Part shown: positions 49,134 to 60,572 of the stretch, in pieces
How positions within the stretch are numbered: position 1 is the first letter of the stretch
Layout: each line of letters starts with the position of its first letter
Source: Thuidium tamariscinum
Lineage: Eukaryota; Streptophyta; Bryopsida; Hypnales; Thuidiaceae
Length of the DNA stretch: 64,000 nt
Reading direction: 5' to 3'
Assembly (NCBI GenBank): GCA_947034885.2
Contig: OX344754.2
Location: 18,184,501 to 18,248,500 of the forward strand
Position numbers and translations under genes: made by a program
The notes under the pieces: model-generated
The model's input: the letters and a program-made list of their open reading frames with translations, nothing else
Databases searched by the model: none
What the model was told of the DNA's origin: nothing

Positions 49134-49414
49134 TACATCCAAAATTACCACAAATTGGTGTTGTACCTAGTTACTATTATTAGGCTATTCAAATTTTCAT
49201 ATAGTCTAGCTTGTTGGCAAATAAAGGGCATTCGAATGTATTAAAAATCGGAGTATGTAGATACAATTTGCAAAAGTTAGTAAGGGTCAAAATTTGTTTT
49301 TGATAGTACCATCTATAATCTTTGTAGTATATATATATATATATAACTTTGGAAATGTTCACATTTTATAGATGGAAATTTAAGGTCAATTGTGCTTTTG
49401 AGTGTACCTTCTAT
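49134..49414 (+). mobile_element. Short inverted-repeat element, TAAGGTAGGTACACC family, copy 4 (eroded)
   Basis: The ends TAAGGTGTGTACATCCAAAA and TTTTGAGTGTACCTTCTATA are recognisable but mutated. The interior keeps TTGTTGGCAA, AAAGTTAGTAAGGGTCAAA and CATCTATAATC. A (TA)n tract has grown inside at 49328-49345. Confidence 0.65.
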
Positions 49415-49574
49415 AATAGATTACTTTGTATTCATGAAAGCAAGTCTTTTGGTAGTTGCACATATATGTAAAGTGTATTTAAAGTTAGAACCATTGATAT
49501 TGAATTGTATGCCTTGAACGCAACATTACATCATCTTTGTCAAATATATCTTTTATAACACTATTTTGGACAAT

Positions 49575-49762
49575 TTATAGATGCCAATGAAGGAAGTCAA
49601 ATTTATTTGATGTCTTCATTAGTAAGGATGTCTTCCTTCATTGGCATCTATAAAAGGTTTTCTAATATCTTCAATTTGCTCAACTAAAGGTGACAATTAG
49701 ATTTGATGTCTTCATTAGTAAAACCACCTTTAGTTGAGCAAATTGAAGATATTAGAAAACCT
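49575..49762. repeat. Two adjacent perfect hairpins with different stems and a shared loop sequence
   Basis: Hairpin 1: arms 49575-49596 and 49632-49653, a perfect 22-bp stem with a 35-nt loop. Hairpin 2: arms 49655-49692 and 49725-49762, a perfect 38-bp stem with a 32-nt loop. The stems are unrelated, yet both loops contain TTTGATGTCTTCATTAGTAA. One base separates the two hairpins. No element termini or gene surround them. Confidence 0.9.
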
Positions 49763-52090
49763 CTTAAACTTTGACTTTTGCAACTAAAAAAATTGGACTA
49801 TCAAGTAATATTATAGCATCAAAAGCTTAAGATGTTGACTTAGTAAACCTAAGTGACATATTAAAGTAATTGAACTCACATGATTGTACTTGTGATCAAG
49901 TTGAACAATCACATCTAAGTAGTGCTTAGTGCCTAAAAGAACTGTACATGGAAGCAATTTGTATTTTCATTGAGAATTTCAATACTAAGTATAATTTTTT
50001 GAATTATTCTTGAATCTATATTTCTAGCCTTTGGTTTGAGGAATATTGTGGTTGCTTTTGTAGTAATACTTTAGGCAGGTACAAGGTGATTTTCATTCAC
50101 TTCAATTTTTACTAAAATTGTTCGCTTGATATAGATTGATTGAAGTTGAGAGTTTCTATCTTCTTTCACCTATTAGATTCATATATCTAATATATAGCCA
50201 TATTAAGGTTGATGTTGATTTTGTATACATTTCAATCCTTGCATCATTATAGTTTTGCATTAGAATCCTCCACTTCCAATCAATGTTCTATTTTTAATTT
50301 ATTAATTTATGTCATTTAGAGTATATAGTGTATTAAAATTTCATTTTCAGATCAACATATTGTGCTTGATTCATATATTGGAAGATTAAATTGTGTAGAG
50401 TGAAGTAGCCAATGACACAATTAGGCCTAAGATGAAACATTGTAGGCGTTGATGTTGAAGTGGATACCAATTCTATTGTTCTTAGAAATTGAAGATGTAG
50501 CTATTGAGTACTTCAAAGGGGTGGTTAGGTAAGACAACATCATGATTATCTACAAAATCCCATGGTAGTTGAAGTACATAGAAAACTATATATAAAGATG
50601 GAGGAGAAAGATTTAGAATCAAGGGTTTTGATCTTATTTCATAAGATTAAATTACTTCAAGAAAGTGGCCTTTATAATTTTCAAGAGATCAAATTTGGTA
50701 GTTTGAAGAGTACTTTTTGTATATGTTCATATGTCTTAGCATTAGTGAATTTCTATGTGTACATATATGTCTTATAAGTGTGAAATATATTTTGTAATTA
50801 GATTTATTAATGCACTCACAACATTTTATTAAATGAATTGTTAGACTAAAGGGTGGGTACATTGAGGTACCTTTAGAAACCCAACTAGATTTGGCTAAGC
50901 TTCTAGAGGTATTTCAATTTACCTTTACTTTTGATTCTCATTGTCTTCTTATTTTTTTGGGTTTCAAAGATGTTATGGTTTTTGGAGACTATTATCATGG
51001 TATTTTAATATGTAGTAGTTTCCATTGTTGTTGGATTTATATTTGTTTCTTAACATGTATTATAATATAGATGCTCATCAAAGGCACAACCAATGTAGGT
51101 AATATAGTTTTCAACTATACGGCATCTATATGTCAATAGTCAATTTAAAATTATTGTATATTTGAATTCTAATTTGCAAAATAGGTCACTGAATTAATAT
51201 ATTTGATTTTGTTGATTTCAAGTGCACTGATTTTCAACTAATTGCTTGTCGTGGCACAAGTTGCTACATTGTGATTTTACAGGTAGACAAAAACATCTTC
51301 AACACTCTCCTCAAACCCATGAAGAAGGCTACTCTAAGTATGGTGACACTACAACTAATTGAACTAATGTTGGCAATTGTTGCATCACAAAATCTAAACG
51401 TTGTACTTGTGGTGACAAAGAAGTTTTCTTAGAAGTAACTTTGCCTAAATTTTATTTGTTTGCATGATGTTTTCTTATATTTCAAAAATATAACATTGTA
51501 TCATATCTTCTTGTAGCCATAGAAGATTGATGTCAACAAATACAATGATGAAAAAACAAAATTTTCTCTTTAGTTTAGAGAAGTCTTTTTATCTTCTAGT
51601 ATATGCCAAACAAATGGCATTGATGTTTGCAAAATTTAATTTCTCTAAACCAAAACACTAAAAAGGTATATATGTTTTTAAAGTTATATGTTTTGTATTC
51701 AATGGATCAACATGTGAGGGTGTAGAGACCTCAAAATTAGATATGATTGAAGATTTTACAATGGAGTCTATAGCAACTTTAACTCACTAAGATTGACAAA
51801 TAATCCAAACAAACTATTATGTGTGGATTTTTTATTATTATCAAATTTGTGAGTCTTATAGCTACATCTTAGGCAAAGTTTAGACTTTCCTTTACATTTT
51901 TGCATCATGTAATTTCTATCCAAATCAACTAGATTTGGTTGTTATAAAAATTATTTTCAAGAAATACTTGCAAATGCCTCAAAATTTTCAAAAATAAATT
52001 CAAATATATAGAACTTTACAATGTCCTAAGCTCATGGTCATAGGTCCTTCATTCATTTTTTTTGCAGAAATATTATCGTGCTTACAAGCT
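49763..52090. other. AT-rich intergenic DNA
   Basis: No gene, RNA gene or element with paired ends recognised. Confidence 0.4.
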
Positions 52091-52099
52091 TATGCTCAT

Positions 52100-55000
52100 A
52101 GGCTTGCCAAATAGCAACCCTAGTATAGACACTTTGAAAAAATGCCATGCCATTTGGTCTTAGCAATGCCCTAGCCATCTTTCAACATTTGATGAATGAC
52201 ATATTTTAAGAATTTTAGGATGATTTTATTGTATGTTACTTAGACAATATTTTGATCTTTTTAAAGAATGAAGAAGATCACAAAAAACATATTCGATTGG
52301 TTTTGGAGAAGCTATGGAATGTTGGATTATATGTCAAATTAGAAAAATGCATGTTCTACCAATTCCAAGTTGAATTCCTAGGTTACATCATTTCGGAAGA
52401 GGGTCTATCGATGGACTTGAAGAAGATCTAGACAATTACCGATTGGAAAAACCAGCAACTATTCGAGACATTCAATGTTTCCTCAGTTTTGCAAATTTCT
52501 ATCAAATTTTTATCAATAATTATTCCAAGATTGTTGCTCTATTGACAAGATTCACTTGCAAGGATAAGCTCGAGTAGAGTGCAGAAGCAGATCATGCGTT
52601 TGAGCCCTCAAAAAGGTGTTTACAATAGTGCCAATCTTGACACATTCAGATTTTGAGAAGCCATTCTTCCTCAAAAGCAATGGTTCTGATTTTGCCCTTG
52701 GAGCAATTCTCTTACAATTTAATGAAGACAAACATCTCCATCCTATCGTATGTCATTTGCAAAAATTCACAATTGCGAAAATCAACTATGAAATTCACGA
52801 TGAAGAGTTGCTTGCCATTGTCGACTCATTCCAAGAGTGGTGACATTTCTTAGAATGAGTTCAACATTCAATAATGGTCTATACAAACCTCAAGAACCTT
52901 GAGTATTTTATATCTACAAAGATTTTTGAATCGATGACAAGTTAGGTGGAGTATATCATTGTTGCACTTCAACTTTGTCACCACCTATCATCTTGAGACT
53001 CAACAAATCTGGTCTGATGCTCTATCTAGAAGAGCATGTACCTTGCACCAAACAAGGGAGATGCAACTTATGATCAGCAACGGTCTACCCTACTCAAACT
53101 TGAGCAAATTGAATACAAGACTATGCACAATCACACATTATAACTTTGATGAATGTAGCGTTTTTCTAAGAAATTCATGTAAGTCTTCAATATGATCCTT
53201 TGGTTTTGAAATTCAAAAGCCATTCTATTATTCACAATTATAGAGGGATCCAAACTTTGAACCCTCAAGTCCCTGATTCAATGATTGTAGATTCGGAATC
53301 CCCGAATCAAACCATTCCTAGTTTACAAATCCATAGATCATGAAGAGGTGAAATGCTCTAAGATGATACTGATCCAAGATTTGAGTTTCTTGATGGGCTC
53401 TTGTATTATGAAGGACTACTTTATGCCCTAGAAGGCCCATATCAACTTTGAGTGCTCTAGTCTTGACACGATTTTCCATCGGCGGGACATTTCGGCTTCA
53501 ACAAAAAGATTGAGCTTATATCAAGAAATTTATGGTGGATATAAATGTAGAAGTCTATAAAAGAATACATCACAACATGTGATACCTACTTAAGATTCAA
53601 GATTCCTTGACATAAGTCGTATGGATTACTACAACCACATCCAATTCCAAAAAAGCCATGATCTTCAATTTCTATGAACTTCATTATTAATCTACCTATT
53701 TTTGAAGACTTTGACTCTACCTTTATAGTGGTTGATCAATTGACCAAAATGATAAATTTTATGCCATGCAACAAGACAGTGACTAGCAAAGAAACTACAC
53801 GATTGTTTATCAACAATGTGTACAAATATCATGGACTTTCTAACGACATCATCTCTAATCATGGTATACAATTTACTTTCAAGGTTTGGCAATTATTATT
53901 CAAGATTTTACAAGTAGAGATCAAATTGTCTTTGGTATATCATCGTCAAATAGATGGTCAAATAGAAAGAGTTAACCCCTAAAGGACCAAACTGCATTTT
54001 TTGGCAACATAGCGATTTTAGGCAGTTCACTATGGATGGATTTTTTATTTTTTTTCTTTGAAATTTTCACACCACATGTGCCCAAGGAGTAGCTTTAAGG
54101 CCTAACAATTTTCATGACTTTTGACTACATGGTCAAAAAGTTATGACATGATATATTGTTTCCTTTGTTTGGCAGGTAACCTAGGCAGAAAAAAAAACTT
54201 CTTCAAAAATTATTTTCTTAAGAAATTAAAATTTGAAATTTATTTCTTTGATTTATATCTAAGTGGGAAGCTTTGAATCATTCCATTTTGATTAATGAGT
54301 CAAAAGTTATGAAGACTTTTAGTTTGAGGTAGTCTGTGACTAGTTATAGAATCTCTATACTACAAAAAAAAGTTTGAAATTCATTAATTAATTTAATTTT
54401 TAATATTTTTGAAAAAAACAAAAGCATTGGGTGTATATTATTATTCACAAGAGTACAACCATTGGGATTGTCCTCTTTCAACTCTATAAATAAATTGTTA
54501 ATAATTTAGTATTTTGGCTTATTTTCTATTTCTAACTATTTACTATTTTTTTCCTATATGTTGTACAATTCCAAATGATCTAAAAATTTTCAAGCATGTA
54601 GCCAACTTTTCTTGAAGAATGAATCCAAAGAGTTACAATAATTTTGAACATTTTTCCATACAAATATGATCTTCTGAAGTGCAGTTGCCCGGATTTTTGC
54701 AGTGGTAAAAATTTGATTTTTGTCACTTCAAACATTGATATCTTGCAATCTACATGGCGGAAATTTCTGAAATTTTTTCCACATCTTTTTAAGCTTGTGT
54801 TCTAAAATATCCTATGGTTAATTTTGTCTAAAATTGTTTTTTTCTTAAAATTTGGTAGTTGTCTAAGAAATGACAGTTTTGAAGCAATTTTGGTGAAAAC
54901 ATTGTCAAAAACCTTTAGGGGTTAAGCAAGTGTTGGAGCAATATTTTTTATTCTTTATCAACTATGGCTACCATCTAAGATTGAACCAATTCAATTTCAA

Positions 55001-55110
55001 TATTGCAAACAATCCAGCAGCAGAAAACCTAGCTAATTAACTTTTGGAAATATACGAAGAGATGAAAGTAAAGATTTCTAAAGCTCAAAAGAGACAAAAA
55101 AAAATCACTA
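52100..55110 (+). mobile_element. Broken Ty3/gypsy LTR retrotransposon fossil (pol region)
   Basis: Recognisable parts in normal order are reverse transcriptase (about 52140-52560), RNase H (about 52600-52990) and integrase (about 53200-53980, resuming at 54926-55110). gag, protease and both LTRs were not identified. The copy is broken in many places and looks old. A TTAA-flanked piggyBac-like element (53976-54921) is inserted in the integrase region. Confidence 0.85.
53976..54921 (+). mobile_element. TTAA-flanked piggyBac-like short element inserted in the gypsy fossil
   Basis: A 946-bp copy with ends CCCCTAAAGGACCAAAC and AAAAACCTTTAGGGG and perfect TTAA flanks at 53972-53975 and 54922-54925. 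Retrotransposon sequence lies directly on both sides, so the borders are unambiguous. It aligns in order with 9379-10312 and 62386-63301 (TTTTTGGCAACAT near the left end, GTTGTACAATTCCAAATGAT in the middle, GGTGAAAACAT near the right end). No transposase frame. Confidence 0.9.
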
Positions 55111-56762
55111 CATAAAAATGAGTGTCCACAATGACTACAAGATTACTATTTTTTCATGGAAATCTAATTGTTAGCTTGTAGGATTGGAAAATATGGCAAC
55201 AGAACAAGAATGAAAATCTATGGCCGAAGGATGATGGTTTGGGGTCAAATTCATACTAAGAGCTCAATAGTGAAATTGCTTTGCCAAGATTCTTCTCCAT
55301 GTGAAAGATTATCTAAATCCCAATAATTAAAGAATGACATGGGATTTTACTCTCCTTCGACAATTGTATAGAGCTTAGATTTAGGCTTATACATCTTTTG
55401 TGGGATTCTATTGGAGATTCCCCAAAAAATTTCAGTATTTTCTAACACCTAAAAAATGCCTCTCTGAATGGTCAATTGCTTTAACCTTCAATGGAAAATT
55501 TTCATAAAATATTCAAGTTCCAGTAAAATTCCATTAAAAATTGAGGTAAATTTTTTTATGTTAATAAAAATCTCCAACAAGTTTCAAGACATTTTGACAA
55601 CCAAAAGTGTCTAAACTAAAGGGATCTTTACCAAATTGATAAAATTAAGGATTACGGTGGGGGTTGACCGATGTTTCAAATGCCCAATTTAGATTTTTTA
55701 TTACTCCTTTGTACCTACTAAAGACCCTAAGTTAGTTACTTTTTATAAGAAGTCAAACTTCAAAAGTTGAATTTTTACCTTTTTTGGTAGGTAAGTTGGT
55801 ACTAGGATTCATTAAGTTTTGGCGGATGAAAAAAGGATGGAGGTTGTTTTTGATTTAAAATGTCCTTCTGAAGCCAATGACATAATCCGTTTGTAATTTG
55901 AAGTGAATCTCCAAAAGTTAAAAAATGGTTTAGCGTAGAAAGTCAAAATTGGTTAAACTAGAATGAAAGTTTTAGGTGATAAGATTACTGCATGAAAATG
56001 AGAGGAGGTGGGTGTCCTTAAAAGAGTATAAATGGGCACCCATTTCTCCCTCAACTCACCTTCTTGTAGCTATTTTTTTGGCATACCAACACATTGGTCT
56101 ATTAAGTTAGATTCTTTAACCAAATTTTAGCCAAGATTTTAAAACGTGTGTATTTTGGAACATTTCAAGCTCCTATTTTGTATCTTTGTTGAAACTTCAA
56201 AGGCTTTTGGAGTCACTTTAAGTTTTGCTAACCTTTCGTGTGTTTTGTTGAAGTTTTTGGCATACTTGTTAGTATTTCTTTTGAGTTTTGTTGAGTTTTC
56301 AAACCTTGTACTAATTTTAGAGGATTTTTTTCCTTATGACTAGCAACGTTGCTTAGAGAAAGTTTATACTTTGTAGTGCTTATTTTTAAGTGTTTGTTGA
56401 TTTTTTTTGAAGGTTTTATAACACCTTGTACTAATCTTAGAAGATTTTTTCCTTATGACTGGCGATGCCGTTTAAAAAAGACCTCTAGTATTGTTTTTTC
56501 ATATTTTTTTAACTAACTCTTGTTAGATTAATGAATTAAAGTATTTATAAGTTATACCAACCTTTGTACTTACTTGTGTAGGGATTGATGTTGTATTAAT
56601 CCGTTTATCGTTTTGTATTTTGGTTGTCCCATTTGGGACAACAAAGCTTTGATCTTGTCTAGTTTGAGTTGTGTAGAATTTTTTCCATATTCAAAAATAC
56701 GGGAAAGCTTATCCCCCCCCCCCCCCCTATTCATTTTTATGTGATTAGGCCATTTGAACTTA
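55111..56762. other. AT-rich intergenic DNA
   Basis: No gene recognised. A direct repeat of about 60 bp (CTTGTACTAAT(C)TTAGA.GATTTTTTCCTTATGACT) occurs at about 56308 and 56425. A run of about 15 C lies at 56713-56727, just before the CACTA element. Confidence 0.45.
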
Positions 56763-57991
56763 CACTATTAGAAATGGGGGGTATAAATGACTTCAAAGAA
56801 TGACTGCAGCAGAGTCATTTAGGACAAAAATGACGTGACTTGGGCCCCTAGAGTCATTGTGGACAAATCATTCTTTAAATGACTCTAATCTTATTATTAC
56901 TAATGACTTCAGACTTGGATGAAAGAGTCTACGTGGCACATGAAGTTTTAATTAAAAAATTCTTAAAAGTTTGGGCTGCTGCCCTTTTTTAGTAGAATTT
57001 TCTGGTGACCCTTCCACGTCACCTAATTTTGTAGTTGTGGGGCAATCAACCAAGCCTAACGTCATTGTCCATGTCAGAGTCATTTAGTAGTTGTATAGTA
57101 GTTGCAATACTGTCAGTGACAGTCTGACAAGTCTAACATGTAAGTGCATTTACAAAGTCATTGTGAAGTCACTATGTAGTTGTGATAATGTTAGTGAATA
57201 GTTTGACTAGTCTGACATGTCAGTACATTTACAAAGTCATTTTTAAGTCACTGGGCAATTGTGATAATGTCAATGAGTAATCTGACTAGTCTAACATGTC
57301 AATACATTTAAGAAGTTCTTTTTTAATCATGATGGAGTCTTTGCATTTTGTGAATGGATTGACATGACTATGGCAAGTCATTTTATAGTCATCCTAAAGT
57401 TACATATAAGCACATTCAAAGTAGTACAATGATTTACCATATACAATATGCCATACACAACAAATCATATGCCATACATAATTATACACCATACACAATA
57501 TGCCATACATAATAAAAAATCATACAATACACTATACACCATACATCATACTTGATACATGTGTCACATGACTTCTTAAAGCATTTAGTGTGTGAGTATC
57601 AAGAGATGAATTGAGAAGCTCTTTAAATAGGATTGAGATAGTAGAAGGCAAGACAAACCATTTGGGATATGTAAAATGCAGGAATTGTATTTCAAGTAAA
57701 ATTTCAGACCTAATTAAGGCATAGTAGATTAACTTTTTGCAAAAAAATTTCAACTAATGAAAGTTGGTAAATTAGTCTCACTTTCATCTCCAAAAATACG
57801 TTTTAGATTTTAAGCCTCTAATCAAAAGTTATAAACAAATTTGCTAAAAGGTTTAAAAAAGGATTGGTATAGGAAGAATGCAAGGGTCACCTATAGTTGA
57901 CTTCCTCCAAACAAGGATATACATAGTTGTATTAAATTTCCTTACTTCATGCAAGAAAAGTGCAACAATTGATGTATAAAATGTTTGCAAG

Positions 57992-58153
57992 CACTAGAAG
58001 AAAGTTTGAAGCCTTTAACGTGACTTCAACACAATCTAGATGATGTTTTGCGTTGACTGCAATACAAAATTTGCAAATTTGCGTTGTAGTCAACACAAAA
58101 TATCATCTTGATTGTGTTGAAGTTATGTTAAAGGCTTCAACCTTTTTTTAGTG
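57992..58153. mobile_element. CACTA-ended foldback MITE nested in the larger CACTA element
   Basis: 162 bp from CACTAGAAGAAAG to CTTTTTTTAGTG, flanked by the 3-bp repeat AAG (57989-57991, 58154-58156). Nearly the whole element folds back on itself (AAGCCTTTAACGTGACTTCA pairs with TGAAGTTATGTTAAAGGCTT) around a short loop. The sister element at about 46640-46655 lacks it. Confidence 0.8.
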
Positions 58154-58465
58154 AAGTAAGACAATGAAATGATGAATTATAATGCACAACATGCCAAAGT
58201 AATAGTGGAGTAGTTGTGCAATAGTTCGAACTTTTGAGAAGTCATTTAGTAGTCATAGAAAGTCATTCTTTAGTGAAACTTGAGTAGCAATGTTGTCATT
58301 TATATAAGGGAAAAATAGAACTTAATAAGTGTCATTAGGTTGAGTACTAGATCCATCTGAATACTTTAGTGTAACTTTATTGAGACCCTTTAGTTAGTAA
58401 TTCAAATGTGAATCAAATGAAGTGTTCAAAAGTAGTGCAATGATAATGATACAAATTTTTACAAT

Positions 58466-58696
58466 TCATTGTTGGCAAATCAATAGGAGTTTAAATAAAC
58501 CATACTGATGTATCCAACATGTCAAAGTATCCAACAAATAAAAAAAAACCTTGTGCCACCACTTGTGACTTCTCATTTGATAAGAATAGTTTCTTCTCAA
58601 TTGATCAACGATGTCCACACCTCTCATAAATTCCGTGTAGCCTTTGGAAATTGGTAACATTTCCAACTCTACAACCTCTTTGTTGATTCTTCACGG
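58466..58696 (-). pseudogene. piggyBac-type DDE transposase fragment
   Basis: An open stretch of about 77 codons on the minus strand, preceded by an in-frame TGA. It reads INKEVVELEMLPISKGYTEF, then MRGVDIVDQLRRNYSYQ and HKWWHKVFFYLLD. This is the hallmark end of the DDE_Tnp_1_7 (piggyBac) catalytic domain, including the GVDxxDQ aspartates and the KWW..FF.LLD helix. The first two catalytic regions and the Cys-rich C-terminus are not found nearby, so it is a remnant. It lies within the CACTA-ended element, and the sister copy at 46260 shares the flanking bases but not this block. Confidence 0.85.
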
Positions 58697-59502
58697 CACA
58701 GTAGGTTAAGGTGCTCTTGCAAGAGCGCACACCAAAAATGTGTCACTTTGATCATTTTAGAAAGCCTGAGGTCTTATTTTAAAAACATAATTTTTTGTAG
58801 ACCCTATATATATATAATTGCATGCAAAAGAAGGTGAGCACTAAGAGTTGCTAGAATGTGGTTGTCCCATGAAGTCTAAGGTTTGGATGACATGAATATA
58901 GATTGCCTTGAAGCCATCCTAAGGTAATGTGGAAGGTTCCACAGTTTGAAGAAGAACCTCTTCCTCAGAAGTCGCTTCATAGTCACCGTTCAATGGTAGA
59001 AGTCCACAGCAACAAATGCCGTAGCCCAAAAAAAGGCAAAATATTAAACCCTTATCGATTAAAAATAAAGCCGTCTAGTGACTTTGTAGTCCTCTGTTAG
59101 TCGCAGCGCAGTCACAACAACTGAACAGAAATGACTATCGCGACATGTCAGCACGTTGCCTTGCCCCATCATTCTCCAAAAAATGTAATTATAGTGCCCT
59201 ACCGTGGCACTTGAAGTCATTTTTTAGTCACAAAGGAGTCAAGAAGAGACGTCGTTAATGACTCGCACTTCATTAATGTTAGTAGAGCCCATCTCATTGT
59301 TGAAGTAACCGAATGTCCACTACGATAGTCCCTATCCATTGTGTCTTCATCCAAGAGACACGAAAAATGATTGGAAAATGACTTTGATGCTCTCTTTAAC
59401 ACAGCCATGGTACAATTATAGAAGTACTAGTCATTTTTGAATTGAATCGGACAAGAAGTCATTCTTTGGAGTCATTTATACCCCCCATTTCTAGTAGTAT
59501 TA

Positions 59503-60034
59503 GTTAGTGGAAGTTTGGTTCAAATATCATCTCTTTATATTAGTATTTACTTAGAGTCGAGGCCAAGAGTGTATTTAAATCTTCAAAAAGAGATGGCAAT
59601 ATAGATTTGAATTTATAATCTTATAAGAGAGGATAAGAACTTTCTAGAAATATAAAATACAAAAAATTAGAGTTCAAATGAGTAAGATATGAGCAAATGA
59701 AGTTTTGAATTCTAATTAGCAAATAAAACTTCATCCATACATAACTTTTATTAAGAAGGTTCATATTGCAAGTGACACATCAATTTAAAAAGGTCATTTT
59801 AGCCTCTACAAAAAAAATCCATTATAAATCCTAAAATAGTAATTTATCAAAATTCAATTTAAGAGCTAAAATATGTATAGGCCAAGGCTAAGAGCATAGT
59901 TAGACCATTAGAAGAAGGTTGTAGAATATATGTGAGTTTAAAATCTAATAGAAGAGATTGAGAGCTTTTCAAAAACATAAAATACAAAGAATTTTGAGTT
60001 GATTTGAGTAAGCTATAAGTTGATGAAGTTTTAA
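59503..60034. other. Old internally repeated AT-rich sequence
   Basis: The stretches about 59550-59780 and about 59870-60031 plus 60573-60680 are diverged copies of one another (GAGTAAG.TAT.AG.TGATGAAGTTTT, AAAACTTCATCCAT.CATAACTT). The first copy serves as an empty-site reference for the insertion at 60035. Confidence 0.5.
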
Positions 60035-60568
60035 CCCCTAAGCACTCAGACGACCACTTTTTGGTTGCTACCCAACTTCGGGCAGAATTTTCAGGCAAAA
60101 AAAACTTTTTTCAAATTTTTTTTTTCAGTTTTGAAAAAATTGGGTTTTTTTTCAATATTTATATTCAAAACTAAGATCAGTACGGTCAAACAAAAATTAT
60201 AAAAGATATAGCACAAAAGGTTTAGAATTGCATAGTGTTGAAAAACTTACTATTTTGGAAAAGTGTTGATGGTCTCATTACTAGATCATTTGCATTTTTT
60301 CATAAATCAATAGAAACCACAATTTTGACCAATAAAAAAAGAATTCATACACTAAATAAAAAAATTGTATTTTTGGTGAATTTTGAAGTTATATCTTTGA
60401 AATTCATTTGAAGAGAATCTAAAAATAATTTCAAAATTTTGACCATACAAATATTTTTTACATTTTGTGCTTCACATTATCTTCTTTGATACTAACTTCA
60501 AAAAGGTTACATAACTTACATTTTATAATACATTTGTGTTTTGTCCTAACCCCTTGGGCTTTTAGGGG
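60035..60568. mobile_element. TTAA-flanked piggyBac-like element, divergent subfamily
   Basis: 534 bp, ends CCCCTAAGCACTCAGACG and GGGCTTTTAGGGG, flanked by TTAA at 60031-60034 and 60569-60572. A paralogous stretch at about 59700-59725 (AAGTTTTGAATTCTAATTAGC) has no insert at the same place. The interior does not follow the 0.9-kb copies beyond the ends. Confidence 0.75.
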
Positions 60569-60572
60569 TTAA

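Larger units (their letters stand above)
56763..59499. mobile_element. CACTA (En/Spm-like) element with complete ends
   Basis: Ends CACTATTAGAAATGGGGGG and, on the opposite strand, TACTACTAGAAATGGGGGG, with a 3-bp TTA duplication at 56760-56762 and 59500-59502. Subterminal AATGACT/AGTCATT motifs are abundant within about 600 bp of each end. The length is 2737 bp. The only recognisable coding part is a piggyBac-type transposase fragment (58466-58696), not a TNP2-type CACTA transposase, so the element was probably mobilised in trans. A small CACTA foldback (57992-58153) is nested inside. Confidence 0.8.

Noticed and set aside
52100-55110. LTRs around the gypsy fossil
   Set aside because: I looked for a long direct repeat flanking the pol region and saw none, so no LTR is claimed.
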